DNA from: Cristatella mucedo
Lineage: Eukaryota; Bryozoa; Phylactolaemata; Cristatellidae
Reading direction: 5' to 3'
Assembly (NCBI GenBank): GCA_009760855.2
Contig: WPIO01000024.1
Location: 4,612,501-4,676,500, forward strand
DNA length: 64,000 nucleotides
Shown: positions 34,047 through 46,462 of the stretch, piece after piece
Position numbering within the stretch: the stretch's first letter is position 1
How the letters are laid out: each line of letters starts with the position of its first letter
Made by a program: the position numbers and the translations under genes
Notes under the pieces: model-generated
What the model was told of the DNA's origin: nothing
Databases searched by the model: none
The model's input: the letters and a program-made list of their open reading frames with translations, nothing else

Positions 34047-36754
34047 TTAATAGGTTACATATATACACTGTCACATCTCGTTAACCATTCTTTAAAATTT
34101 GCTCAAGTAGCCCGTGTTATATCTCAAAAAGAATTATATTGCGTTGCAGACCCTTTTATTGCTGACAAACGGATTAAGCGGAGAGCTTGCTGCAATCGCT
34201 CTTGGCGTCAGCAGTGCTCCTAATTTGCTTAGCACATCATAGGTCATCTTGTACCAGTCGCATTCATTGTGACTATATGGTTAGGTATTACATCTGCCAT
34301 AGATGTTCTTGATCCAGACGGCCTCAAACATATGAGGTTGCCTAAATTAAGTTGCTAAGAGCTTAATTTAAAATTTGCTGTGTGAAAAAGATTGAAGTTT
34401 AGAAAAATCCGCTGCTAAAATTAAGGAATAGTGCTTCATGTTGCTTAACCTCTTATGATTGCTTATCCCCGAATAGCTAAGGGAACAGTGATGATCAACA
34501 AAGCCTTTCACTTAATTGTATCCTTCTGTGATAGAGAACTTCTGCACTCATTTAGAAGCAGTAGTTAGGACTAGTGGTATTACAAATTAATCTACGGATG
34601 GCCTGTAGTGTAGTAGGAATATGTCAGAGATTACTTGGAAGGAAATTGATCTCAATAGAAATTGTTCAAACGATATAGAGAAATTCAAGGTGTGACGTTA
34701 ACGAAAGTAGCTCAGGTAATTGAAGGTCGGTATCTGAAAATCTATAAAAACCTTATGTATATGGCATGGAAAGCCAAGTTTACGGCTTTATATTAGAGTT
34801 TGAGCATGCTGAGGTTAATTTGCAGGGGTCTGGTGCGTCAGCCCTGACTAAGTACAGGATGACTGATGTCATGGCTTCCTATGTTGGTTCCCAATGCCAT
34901 GAAGCTTGTGAATGTTCTCGTTTGCTTCAAGCCTTCTGGCATACAAAATGCCGAGATCATTTACTTCCGTCCTGAAGGCCGAAAAAGCTGTTTTACTACT
35001 CCCTAGCATTTATGTATAGGTTTCAAATATCTTTTACGTTTCATTTGATCGTTGGGAGCCATCTTTATGTAGGGACGAGGAACAGTACTTAGGCAAGGTT
35101 CCCTAGCATGAAAATCCTCTATGTGTCATGCTCATGATTACTGTTGATAGAAAAGACCAATGGGATTTCACGATAGCTTGATTCCGACTACTCGCCTTTG
35201 GGTTCAACCAATTTGCCCATTCCTTTACTATTCAGAAGGCTTCAAGCTTTCTTTGGATGACTTCATGCCGGTTTTTAGTTGAGCTGAGACAAAGCGATAA
35301 TTTATCTAACCATGAATTCTAAACAAATTTGAATATTTGCGAGCCTTTATTGCATCTGATTCGGTCAGTCTCGATAGCAAATTAGTTTAGCTTCTTGCTT
35401 CAACTAGCAGTAACCTCATTATTCCATGCCCATTGAAAGTTGGCCACGGCTTTCTGCGTTGATGCGTGATCTGCTTTTATTTTCTAGAATACCGACTGTA
35501 TATTGCACTGATGGACCGACATGCGTGACTATAATGGCTAGACAAGGAAAGGATGACCTTGATAAATAGCAGTCGTGATCACGTGTCCAATCGCTTTAGT
35601 AGGCGAGTTACTACTTGTATTTTCTCCAACAATCCTATTTTATTTTCAAATTTTTAGATATCTTATAAAAGCCTGCTTAACTTCAAGTTATTCGCAGTCT
35701 TTTGCCAAGTGATTTACAGATGACCTATCGTCTGAAATGCCAGATATCCATACGACACATTGAACCCAGTTAGTTTATGTGAAGGCTGACGTTGAAGAAG
35801 ACTAAGACACAACTGCAACAACTGAAGCTGAAAAAACATCGGGAAATAAGTGATAGTAATAATTATTTGAGCTTAATCCGATAATAATTCAAAGTAACTT
35901 ATATTTGTTCCAAACCAGGTAGAGAGGCAGAGAGGAAATGCCTGCCCCAGCTGGTATGTTAGATCTCTGTTAGTATTCCTGACAAGCCTTAATAGTGCGA
36001 GAGGGTCAGTTAAAGTTTGGTATGCTAAATATTGGCAAGCTACATTGAACTGGAATTCGTTCACTTAGTTTTACTACTTAACATTTTTTGTATGTCATAT
36101 TTAAGAGTTATTCAAGTGCATTTTGGACTTCGAATGAGACAGTTGTACTGAGGGCCTCGATTTAGTGACTGGTGGCTATGGCAGGTGCTCTAAACTCGTC
36201 CTTGTGTATCTCTGACGAATGAATATAATACTCTATGCTGAAAATGCGGCTTTGTTCTATTTAGACTCAGGTGTTTTTAACCGATAATTCACTCAAATTT
36301 AGCATATCTTGTTGCATGTGCACAACAAGCATGTCTTATTCGAAATGGGTTGAGGCACCATCTCTAATAGTGTTGTTCAACTGTTTTATTATCTGGCACC
36401 TGAAACCAGAGTTTTCTGCCGATGACTTTACTTCACACGCCCAAGCATTATCTTCCGTAGCATATGCATATCCCTATAGAAATCTCTATATTCAAGCACA
36501 TACAACATACCCAATTTATATATGTATATGGATAGGTAATATGCTCATTCCTATTGGTCCCAGAAGGTTCTTCGCACCACAATTATATTTAAAATTGAAG
36601 ACCGCACGTCTTTTTTCTCCCAGACGTTTCCATGCTAATGGCTAGCCCAAGAGCACTGCAGATATTAATAAAGTGCGATCTGGTGCAGCATTCAAATCAG
36701 TCGCCAAGATGAGACTGTGGCTGAACCTAAATTATATCACATTTGAGGTGTGCT
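34047..36754. other. 2.7 kb without recognisable features
   Basis: No exon, RNA gene, element or long repeat recognised on either strand. Confidence 0.5.
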
Positions 36755-36957
36755 GTAACAAATTACCTCAAATCCTTTTGAGACCATGCATTTAGTTCGC
36801 ACGCTCCCAAAGCCTGGAACTCCTTCCTGACTTGCGTCATGGCATCCCCTGACTTGACCACATTTAAAAACAAGAAAACACATTTAAACGAGTGCGAAGC
36901 GCCTAGAAAGACATCAAGTTCTCTGAGGGCATTTGGTCGAGTGTATTATTATTATTA
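36755..36957 (+). mobile_element. L2-A LINE, short copy with internal deletion
   Basis: Last coding segment (TGGAACTCCTTCCTGACTTG, ACCACATTTAAAA) joins directly to the 3' stem (GCGAAGCGCCTAGAAAGACA) and ATT tail; the roughly 200 bases of 3' UTR between them in other copies are missing. Confidence 0.8.
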
Positions 36958-37687
36958 TTTTTTAGCGGCTCTATCTGCAATTGACAGAGAAATTCGGGGT
37001 TCGAAAGTGAGCTGCCAATTTACAGGCTAGACTTTTGGAGGCCTTTGCAATACAATGAACATGTACAATTGCATAAAAGTAAGTTCGAAAGGCCAAAACA
37101 CCTTTTTGAGTAAGTGTAGTTAGACCCCCATTTGAACTATGCTTATTTTGAAAATTATCGGTCAGTTTAAGTAGATCTAAATGTTAGAAAATAATTCGCG
37201 GAAAACCAATGTATGCTGTTGGTGCAAACCAGACACTAGCACCATGCCTAGCAATACAAGTTAAGAATTATAAAAGACCAAATTTCTTAACTTTGAAAAA
37301 CCGGATAACACGTATTATACAGTGGAAAATATGTGTCTGTTACCGTGCATAAATGAAAACTCGATTGCAATGAAGTTTTTTATTTCCAATCGAGCATACC
37401 GTGCAATCAGTGATGCGAATGAAGCTTTACCATTTTTGGCTAATCTAAGAAAAACGTTCGAGATATATACTACAGTGCGTTTTTCAGGTTTACATGCATA
37501 GGTAAACTAGTGTGAGTAATTTCCTCCAATAAAGCAAACTCTGACCAGTCAAAACAGTACTGTTATAATAGAAAAGAAAGCAACACTAGGCTCTTTGTAT
37601 ATAGCTACGATTATTTGTCACGGATAAAATAGGAAGCCGATTTGTTAACTCCTAAAGCTTTGCCTCATCTCTTACGAGCCATCTTAC
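36958..37687. other. No recognisable feature
   Basis: Region downstream of the last recognised gene B exon. A final exon with cleavage site and membrane anchor would be expected here or further on, but none was recognised. Confidence 0.45.
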
Positions 37688-37836
37688 CACAAGCAGAATC
37701 GCATGAACTATCCACAGATGTGCAAAACAGAACATCACAAAAAACTCTGGTGCCATGTTCGTCGCGAAGGTAAGATTGTACTCTCATGGTGAATGTGTCC
37801 GGCGTTAATATCTGAACGTCTTTATCCAGAGGACAG
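37688..37836 (-). CDS. Gene B, last recognised ZP-C exon
   Basis: Exon entered in phase 2 after AATGTTTTTCAG. It completes G-C-P-L-D and continues with FTMRVQSYL, TRVFCDVLFCT and SSCDSAC. This is the standard end of ZP-C, where V-x-x-x-C-x-x-x-x-C is followed by C-x-x-x-C. A good donor follows the last Cys (TGTG|GTAAGA), giving the end used here, in phase 1. If that donor is ignored, the frame runs on eight codons to a TGA at 37665-37667 and ends in KMARKR. The missing downstream exon would carry the cleavage site and membrane anchor, and was not found. Confidence 0.82.
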
Positions 37837-38214
37837 CTGAAAAACATTGTAAATTAGAAAAATATAAGTTAAGTCCAAAATAGCACTTTAAATAAACTGA
37901 CCATCGTTTATCAAACTGGAAATAGAGTTCCTAAATCTAAATGAACTTGTTCCTGTATCCTAAGGAACAATAAATTATGAATCCAAGATCACCTATATTA
38001 CCGAGCACGATATTCTTGTCATTTTTCTAACAGTTAATCCAGATAGGTTTGCATTTTCTAAAGCAATTTTGCAATCGTCGCTTCCTTTATGTTTTATATG
38101 GATACAGGTTTTTATAGAGCTCTACGATAATCTCTTTCTAGAAGCCTTGCAGGTTTCTTGAAGCATAGCAGGGCTTATATTTGTATTATATGCATTTTAG
38201 TATATGTTTTTTGT

Positions 38215-38300
38215 CCGTACGCCCCCTAGCTTAGTTCTTAGCGGCCAAGCGGTCGGGCTCCCAGCCCTGCCTCAGCGTAGCTCCGCCCACCCTGGTACTC
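38215..38300 (+). mobile_element. GC-rich fragment of Tx1/L1-like element
   Basis: Shares GTTCTTAGCGGCCAAGCGGT and CGTAGCTCCGCCCACC with 38945-39215, but the stretch between them is deleted. It ends where an L2-A AAT tail begins. Confidence 0.55.
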
Positions 38301-38302
38301 TA

Positions 38303-38838
38303 ATAATAATAATAATAATAATATTGCACTTGATAAAGCGCCCTCAGAGAACTTAATCTCTTTCTAGGCGCTTTACATCTGCTGAAAAGGGATGTGCAAT
38401 AGAATAGTAAGTAAAATCATGCTTGAAAAACAAACAAAATGAATAATATGGTTAGGGGTGACATGCACAGGGTCAGCATGCAAACGTGGTTAGTGGCAGC
38501 ATGCACAGTGTCAACACGCATAAGCACATCAAGGACAAATTACAGGGACCCACTAAATGCTGTCCTAAATAGGTGTGTTTTTAAGTTTCCTTTAAATGTG
38601 ATCAGGTCATGGGATGTTCTGACGCAGGTCGGAGGGAATTAAAGGCTTTGGGAGCATACGAGCTAAATGCATCGTCTCCAAAGGATTTAAGGTTTTTACG
38701 AGGTATTTCCAGACTGTTGGATTCCGAAAAGCGGGTGGTACGATGCTTGGCCTGATGGGGTAGTATATCTGAAAGATAGGCTGGAGCCATAGAATGAAGA
38801 GACCTAAAAGTGAGCGACAAAACCTTGAAGTCAATGGC
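38303..38838 (-). mobile_element. L2-A LINE, 5'-truncated copy
   Basis: AAT tail, 3' stem, 3' UTR and C-terminal region ([37 protein letters not shown]) on the minus strand. Confidence 0.87.
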
Positions 38839-38929
38839 TATAACGCCGTCTTCAGAGGGTGTAGGGGTTTGTTACTCAACTAGATAGTTTTTATATTGCC
38901 TTCCTCATATTATAGAGATGATTTTATGT

Positions 38930-39785
38930 GGTTACGCCCTGCGGGGTAGTTTTTAGCGGCCACGCGGTCCAACTCTTTTGTCAGGCCTGTGGCTTCCCCC
39001 TAGGGCACCGCCGGAAGTTGTCCCTCCGGAAAAGGAATCCCCTTTGCTTCGCCCGAACCACTGCTCGCACGCGCACGTGTCCAGCACCGCAAGATTCCCG
39101 GGGTCCTGGGCTATTTTTAGGTGTCTGTTTGGTTAGTGTCTGAGCTCTGCTTGGCTCTGCAGGTCTGTATGCATCCCGCTCCTGTGTCCGGCCGGGCGTA
39201 GCTCCGCCCACCTGGTACTTCGTTGCCTGGGGCTCTCCCAAGGCCCGTGGGTGGCCTTGTCAAGCTCTAGGGCTGTTAGGTCTTCCTAAAGTAGCCCCCC
39301 TCCCGGGAGTGCTGGTACCCCCGAGGAGTATGCCGGGGGGGAGACAGGCCCAGCCGCCCCTAGTGGACCCCCAAGCCCTGGCGATGGCAGACCAGCCCAC
39401 TAAACAAGCCCCCCCCCCGACGGTAGGGCCCTCAAGCCCAGGTCGCTCTTTAGCGAGCATGGTGGGCTCGCAGCTGCCGACGCCGACGTTCGTCCCCATG
39501 GTAGTGCCCAAGACCAGCGGCAACCCACTGGTGGTGATTGTGTTTGCCTCCGCACCAGGGGCTAAGGGGTACGATGGGGCAAACCTCGAGGAGGTGTTCC
39601 ATAGTGGACCAGGGGGACGCCCCCTCGAGGGAATGAGGTATGTGTTTCCGGATGAGGCCCGGAAACATGTGGAATTTGAGTTTTTTTAACGAGACACAGG
39701 CGAAGGCGGTGACGGAGGTCGTCAGGAAGACATTTCCAGGGGCGCGCCACCAAGCAGACCGCTCGGTGGTGGTAAAGCAATCGTC
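38930..39785 (+). mobile_element. Tx1/L1-like element, 5' part with ORF1 N-terminus
   Basis: GC-rich segment unlike its surroundings. A leader (38930-39300) is followed by a Pro-rich frame from about 39309 (PLVVIVFASAPGAKGYDG, then a V-F-P-D-E-A-R-K-H-V-E-F-E-F-F block). A run of seven T at about 39681 shifts the frame, after which NETQAKAVTEVVRKTFPG follows. This is the nucleic-acid-binding N-terminal half of an ORF1 protein whose C-terminus is at 41306-41765, on the other side of an L2-B insertion. Family assignment rests on the second half. Confidence 0.6.
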
Positions 39786-41305
39786 CAGTTCCCCTTCTTC
39801 TGTTCTTATCAAAGATTCCTGAAAATATTGTTGCTAAGCAGCTAGTTGAACATACTGAAAATAATGGAATGTCAGAAACATTTCAATCAGGTTTCAAGAG
39901 GCAACACTCTACTGAAACTGCTCTCCTCAGTGTTAACAATGACATACTACGTGGCAAACAGAACGGAAATGTCACTGCCCTAGCTCTGCTAGATCTGTCT
40001 GCTGCCTTCGACACCATTGATCACGAAGTTCTGCTTGAACGATTGAGAACAACGATCGGTCTGACAGACGAAGCACTGACGTGGTTTAAATCATACTTGT
40101 CTGACCGTGTTCAATCCGTGTCATGTGGGGGTCAGGTCTCAGATATGAGAAGGGTCACCTGTGGAGTCCCTCAAGGGTCTGTACTCGGTCCCTTGCTGTT
40201 CTCCATTTATACACAACCTCTGAGAAAAGTGATTAAGGCCCATGGAACAGGATATCACTTCTATGCTGACGATACTCAGTTGTATTTGTCATTCAAACCG
40301 TCGGAATCTGCTGCAGCAACTGAGAAACTGAATGCTTGCCTTGCCGATATTCGATCCTGGATGTCGGAAAACTTCCTGAAATTAAATGACGATAAAACCG
40401 AACTGCTGCTCATAGGACACCCTAAGCGTGTGGCTGGATTAAAAGGCTTTACTGTTCTAATAGGTGATGCTATTGTGCGACCTTCACCATGTGCTCGTAA
40501 TCTAGGTGTAGTGTTCGACAGCTGCCTCAATTTCAAAAGCTTCATTCAGAAGACTGCCTCTACAGCTAGCCATCACATCCGATCCCTATCCAAGATTAGA
40601 AGCTGTCTCCCACAGTGGCTTGTAAAAAAATTAACTAGGTCTTTAGTTCTGTCTCGGCTTGATTATTGTAATTCCTTTTTGGCTGGGCTGCCAAAGACAG
40701 CTATTATGCCACTACAGCTGACTATGAATATGGCTGCAAGGCTGGTCTTCAAGTCCCAGCGGTTTGAGCACGTGTCACCTCTGCTGAAAGAGCTAGGATG
40801 GTTGCCGGTTGAGCAAAGGATACAGAGCAAAGTTCTTATGCTGACCCACTAGGCCTGCCACGGCTTAGCTCCTTCGTACCTAGCTGAACTGCTGCATCAG
40901 TTTCAGCCTGTTCGCGCCTTCAGGTCCTGTGTGGACAATAGATTAGCTGTCCCATTCCTCGGCTTAAAGACAGTTGGCGACAGAAGCTTTAGCTCAACAG
41001 GTCCTAGACTGTGGAACTTGCTTCCACAATTCTTACACAACGACATCTACTCTCCAACTGCCGACTATGGCACATCTTTTTCAGCGGTCCTGAACTGCTA
41101 CTTCTATGCTACTCACTACCTCAACTGCTCTCCTAACTCTGCTATGCTTCCCACTTTCTCTTTGTTGCGTGAGACGAAGTCTGTTGGGTACCGAATGCGT
41201 ACCGAAAGCCGCTTAGGCTGCGAGTGAGCTATACAAAACTCTCCTGCGTAACACCCACATGGTCTTTATGACTTTGTGGAGTTACTGACTGAGATACATT
41301 ATATT
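39786..41305 (+). mobile_element. L2-B LINE, longest copy
   Basis: Begins at the LLFLSKIPENIV segment (broken) and has a 327-codon frame 39869-40852: [77 protein letters not shown]. Motifs A, B and C are intact. It stops at TAG (40849) where the sister copy reads AAG; the rest of the C-terminus follows from 40931 ([18 protein letters not shown]). Ends TTACTGACTGAGATACATTA. Very close to 29037-30365. Inserted in the Tx1/L1-like ORF1. Confidence 0.9.
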
Positions 41306-41765
41306 AGATTAACGCTTGTGGGGGTTCACCCGAAGGTGCTCCTGGAGACGGTGGCAGAAGCCCTGGCCCCCTACGGGGAAGTGGGCACCCAGAGAAGGGG
41401 TGTGATGGCAGGCACTAATGTGCTGAACGGGGTGCTGCAGGTTATTGTAAACCTGATGAAGCAGCTCCCGGCCATGCTCCTATTCCCCTTCTGCGATGCC
41501 CCCCCCCCCCCGCGAGGGTAAAATACCCTGGTATGCCGGCCCTGTGTATGCTGCGCAATGGTTGGAGGGCACAAGGCCGGGGCCTGCCCTGAGAGGAAGT
41601 GCCACTCCTGTGGGGGAGAAGGGCCACCTGGCGGCAGACTGCCCCAACGTCCGCTGCTTCAGATGCCAAAGGTTGGGCACATGGTGAGGGCCTGCCCTCA
41701 GAAGGCCAGTTGTGGAGGGTGCAGCCGTCTAGAGTGCCTAGGCTGGGCTGGACTGAGTGGTTTTT
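41306..41765 (+). mobile_element. Tx1/L1-like ORF1, C-terminal half with zinc knuckles
   Basis: Frames with shifts encode IRLTLVGVHPKVLLETVAEA, APYGEVGTQRRG, IPWYAGPV and two CCHC knuckles: C-H-S-C-G-G-E-G-H-L-A-A-D-C and C-F-R-C-Q-R-L-G-H-M-V-R-A-C. The order of an RRM-like fold (strand ... A-L-x-x-Y-G-E-V) and then double CCHC is characteristic of ORF1 proteins of Tx1/L1-group LINEs. A frameshift lies between the two knuckles' reading frames, and a C run near 41500 adds another. No RT part of this element is visible. Confidence 0.68.
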
Positions 41766-42241
41766 AATATTATAAAGTGCTTGGTGTTGGAGCCAGGAGA
41801 CTTGTTTATTGCTCGGTTGCAGTACCTAGCCTGATGACAGATCGTTCTGAGTGCTGTCACTCACAGCGAATCCAAGTAGGGTGCATACTTCGAGTGCATT
41901 AATTTTTCAATGCATTGCTCAAGCTGAAGTTCATCTAGCCCCCTGTGAACACTACTTTAAATACTGTGTCAGTACGCCTATGGACCATTTCCCTTGCAGA
42001 CAGCATGTGGGCCTTACAAATTTTAGAGCTCGGTAAGCTGCTACCCAATATATGTGAAATTTTATTTATTTTGGCTAGCTCTTTAATATCCATTTGAGTA
42101 CATTTAGAGCTTCTAAGACTTTGAAAACTTCGCTCTGTGCTTTGCTCTACGGCCATCAGACTTGCCAGTTGCTGGATTAACAACTTGCCCAAGTGTCTTG
42201 CAAATATCCGTATATATATATGTACGGATATTTGATATTTA

Positions 42242-42244
<3 letters not shown>
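41766..42244. other. No recognisable feature
   Basis: An open minus frame crosses this stretch into the TA repeat but carries no domain I recognise. Confidence 0.4.

Positions 42245-42325
<81 letters not shown>
42245..42325. repeat. TA microsatellite, about 80 bp
   Basis: Uninterrupted AT/TA dinucleotide run, directly abutting the retroelement fragment at 42326. Confidence 0.95.
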
Positions 42326-42326
<1 letters not shown>

Positions 42327-42535
42327 CTCTCGGCAGCTTGTGGCAAAACAATGAAACTTGGCTTGCAGACCTCAGAATCCCATGGACGGAGAGAAAGGCA
42401 TTGAGGCGGCACTGAGGATCTGAAGCCATAACCGGCTCGGAAGCCACGAGGTCCCTCTTCCCGAACCGGGAGGCACGGATAGCACTGTGACCTCGGCAGA
42501 ACTGGGCACAGACGGCTAATTTATATATCAAAGTT
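42326..42535 (+). mobile_element. RLE-type LINE, 3' fragment 1
   Basis: Shares GCTCTCGGCAG, CAGACCTCAGAATCCCA, GGAGAGAAAGGCATT and GGAGGCACGGATAGCA-type segments, in the same order and strand, with 53520-53740. The broken frame includes an AITGSEA-like block, the end of the restriction-like endonuclease region. Confidence 0.6.
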
Positions 42536-42844
42536 AAAGAATTTCAATAAATCGTTCCTACTCATTCCAACATTCCAATAATTCTATCGTTAACCAATCA
42601 AATTAAAACTCATTATAGATGACTAAATATATATATATGAGCATTTAGCTATGTATAAAGTACTTAGTTTGATTAGCTTCTTTAGCCTACTTACCTACTT
42701 CGCCTTCCAGGGAGCTTTTCTCTGTCTACTTCCGGCTGCCTCCCTCTAAACCCTCACATCTGCCAACGACAGCTGTCTCTGTTGTCTTATTTTGTCTATA
42801 TCTTTTCCATTCCCATTGAAGTGTTTCCGTTTTTAAATGAGCTT

Positions 42845-43190
42845 TATTACATCAGCTTATAACATCAGCTTCACTCTTAAGTCTGCCTACTTCCAGCTAC
42901 CTTATATTACTAAAAACATAGGGATTGCTTTGACAGGGAAGCTACATCTAAGTTGGTCCATACCCTTGTGACATCCCATCTTGACTTCAGTCTCTCACTG
43001 AGTGCGGACCTACCGGCCTGTGTAATTAGGTGTCTACAGCTTGTGAAAAACTCTGCAGCTATGTTTGCCTGTCACGTGCGTTCCAGTTGCCACGTCACAC
43101 TACTTCTTGCTGACCTGAACTGGCTACCAGTGAAGCAACGCATTGACTTCAAGATTGTTTCACTCATTTTTAGGTCGTGTTATTCTTTTG
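42845..43190 (+). mobile_element. L2-A LINE host copy, part 1
   Basis: C-terminal region from the KSAYFQL segment ([29 protein letters not shown]) to TTATTCTTTTGCAAC, where a minus-strand copy is inserted; it continues at 43787. Confidence 0.82.
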
Positions 43191-43192
43191 CA

Positions 43193-43786
43193 ACAATAAT
43201 TTAGTAATAATGCACTTTATACAGTGGCCTCAGAGAACTCAATCTCTTTCTAGGTGCTTTACATTTTCTGCAAAGGGAAACACGATTGAATGGTGAGTAA
43301 TATCATGCTTGATAAACAACATGAATTACCTGGTTAGGGACGACAGGCACAGGGTCAGCATGCAATTGTGTTTAGTGGCAGCATGCAAGGTGTCAGCAGG
43401 CATAGGCCAACGAAGGACGAATCACAAGAACCCACTAAATTCTACCCTCAAAAAGTGTGGTTTTAGGTTCTTTAAAATGTGGTCAAGTCAGGGATGTCCT
43501 GACGCAAGTCGGTCAAGTCGGCAGTAAGTTCCAGGATTTGGGAGCATAAGAACTAAATCCACGGTTTCCAAAGGATTTGAGGTTTGTACGAATTATTGGT
43601 ATACTGTTGGATTCCGAAAAGCGGGTAGTACGATGCTTGGCCTTGTGGGGGATTAGATCTGAGAGATAGGCTGGAGCCAAAGAATGAAGTGACCTAAAAG
43701 TGAGCGACAAAACCTTGAAGTCGATCCGTTGCTTGACTGGTAGCCAGTGCAGGTCTGCGAGAAGTGGTGCGACGTGGCAACTTTTA
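43193..43786 (-). mobile_element. L2-A LINE, nested minus copy
   Basis: AAT tail, 3' stem (TCTTTCTAGGTGCTTTACA), 3' UTR and C-terminal region ([38 protein letters not shown]). Truncated at GTGGCAAC; GCAAC is present at both edges. Confidence 0.87.
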
Positions 43787-43925
43787 CTCCAGAATACCTG
43801 TCTGATCTATTTCCCCACCAGGCTAAGCATCGCACCATCCGCTATTGAGACTCTAACTGTTTACCAATACCTAGTACAAACCTAAAATCTTTCGGAGCCC
43901 ATGCATCGATGAGTGTTTAATTAAT
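43787..43925 (+). mobile_element. L2-A LINE host copy, part 2
   Basis: Continues the plus-strand element from CTCCAGAATACCTGTCTGAT through CAGGCTAAGCATCGCACCAT to AAATCTTTCGGAGCCCATGC, and is then truncated. Confidence 0.75.
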
Positions 43926-44650
<725 letters not shown>

Positions 44651-45073
44651 TAAGGTTAATCACTTGACTCGAGACCTGACAGTCACAATGATATATGCTG
44701 CCTTAAGATAGCGAGACGATTCATTCTAATTGTCATAACTGCAGAGAAGGTTGGTGAAAAGCCACTTTCGTGTGTTTGTTAAAGTTAGGGTAACGACTCT
44801 TCTCAAGTTGAAGCAGAAGTGAGAAAATAAGTAGAGGCAACCTCAGTACCAGTATTATGCAAGCACTTGGATACTCAATAGTTTGATCTTCATAGATGAC
44901 ATGTATGATAGTTATTCAAGACTTCGCAAAACCTTCATCCCCTCATTCAAGCAAAAATCTAAATATATCGGCACTCTGTATTTCCTTACTTCACAAATGA
45001 CGGTCACTTTTAAATCGTTCTTGTCCTAGCCAAAAATTTCAGGCCGAAATGGTAATTAAAAATTCGTTAAGAA

Positions 45074-45768
45074 TAATAATAATGCACTTGATAAAGCGCC
45101 CTCGGAGAACTTAATCTCTTTCTAGGCGCTTTACATTTGCTGCAAAGTGATATGCAATAGATTAGTAAGTAAAATCATGCTTGAAAAACAAACAAAATGA
45201 ATAATATGGTTAGGGGTGACATGCACTTGGTCAGCATGCAAATGTGGTTAGTGGCAGCATGCACAGTGTCAGCACGCATAAACACATCAAGAACGAATCA
45301 CAGGGACGCACTAACTGCTGTCCTAAATAGGTGTGGTTTTAAGTTCCTTTTATGTGGTCAGGTCGGGGAATGTTCTGACGCAGGTCGGGAGGGAGTTCCA
45401 GGCTTTGGGAGCATACGAACTAAATGCACGGTCTCCAAAGGATTTGAGGTTTGTACGAGGTATTTCTAGACAGTTGGATTCCAAAAAGCGGGTGGTACGA
45501 TGCTTGGCCAGATGGGGGAGTATGTCGGAAAGACAGGCTGGAGCCAAAGAATGAAGTGACCTAAAAGAGAGCAACAAAACCTTGAAGTCAATTCGTTGCT
45601 TGACTGGTAGCCAGTGCAGGTCGGCTAGAAGTGGAGTAAAGTGGCAACTGTGACGCTCACGACAGACAAGCCTAGCTGCAGAGTTTTGCACCAGCTGCAA
45701 TCGCCTGATCGCACATGCTGGTAGGCCAGTAAGCAGTGAGTTGCAGAAGTCGAGACGGGATGTCATGT
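45074..45768 (-). mobile_element. L2-A LINE, 5'-truncated copy
   Basis: AAT tail, 3' stem, 3' UTR and a long C-terminal frame (45350-45766: [74 protein letters not shown]), well preserved. Confidence 0.9.
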
Positions 45769-46294
45769 TTGTTTGTTGCTATTCAGTGGGTTTATAAATA
45801 ATATGGCCCAAACCCCATGCTTTGATATGTTTCAATTGCAAACAGTATGCTCATTTTATGGAAGTTTGTGCATTATGCTTGAATGAATCTAGGCGAAGGG
45901 TATATAATCTCATTAGCTTTTCAAAGCAAATAGTAAATTACAGTGGCTAATAAAAAAAAATTCCTCCTACTTCTGGGCAAGTGCCACTGTAGGTCAAGGT
46001 TTCGTACACCCACAACAAGTTATAGACTTTGAGACTGCTAAGTAATAATATATATTTGATTGATCACATTTATCTTTAGCTAAGTGATTTCCACGTTATT
46101 TGAATTTAATCTTGAAATTTCAAAATGAGCTTTACCTTTTGTATGGTGCTATTTCTTTCTCGCAAGTTAAGTATCTCGAAAAAGAATAAAAACGACTGTA
46201 ACCCCTTCTTCAAGCTCAACACTGAATTGCTAAGAGATATATCACCTAAACATAGATACAATGCTTTCCATACCTTTCATTTATCATCTGATAC

Positions 46295-46462
46295 CCCTTT
46301 GAATGAGTGCTAGCTCCTCCAAGATAGCACGAACGAAGTGCCAATCGAAGATTTTCATGCTCGAAAGCAGGCAGAACTTTAACATATACGGTTTCACCTT
46401 CTGGGGTACCAGACAGGTTGTCCAGAAGTTCTATAAATCCTTCGTCTTTTGACATCACTATT
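46295..46462 (-). CDS. Gene B, ZP-C exon
   Basis: Exon of 168 nt, phase 2 at both ends, acceptor AATCTTTCAG, donor AAGGG|GTATCAG. It encodes IVMSKDEGFIEL, then GETVYVKVLP and LRLALRSCYLGG, corresponding to the ZP-C strand pair that precedes the L-x-L-x-x-x-C motif. Its donor context is the same as in gene A exon 1104-1307. Joined to 37836 it gives SKGCPLD, the G-C-P motif normal at this point of ZP-C, which confirms both exon borders. Confidence 0.82.
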
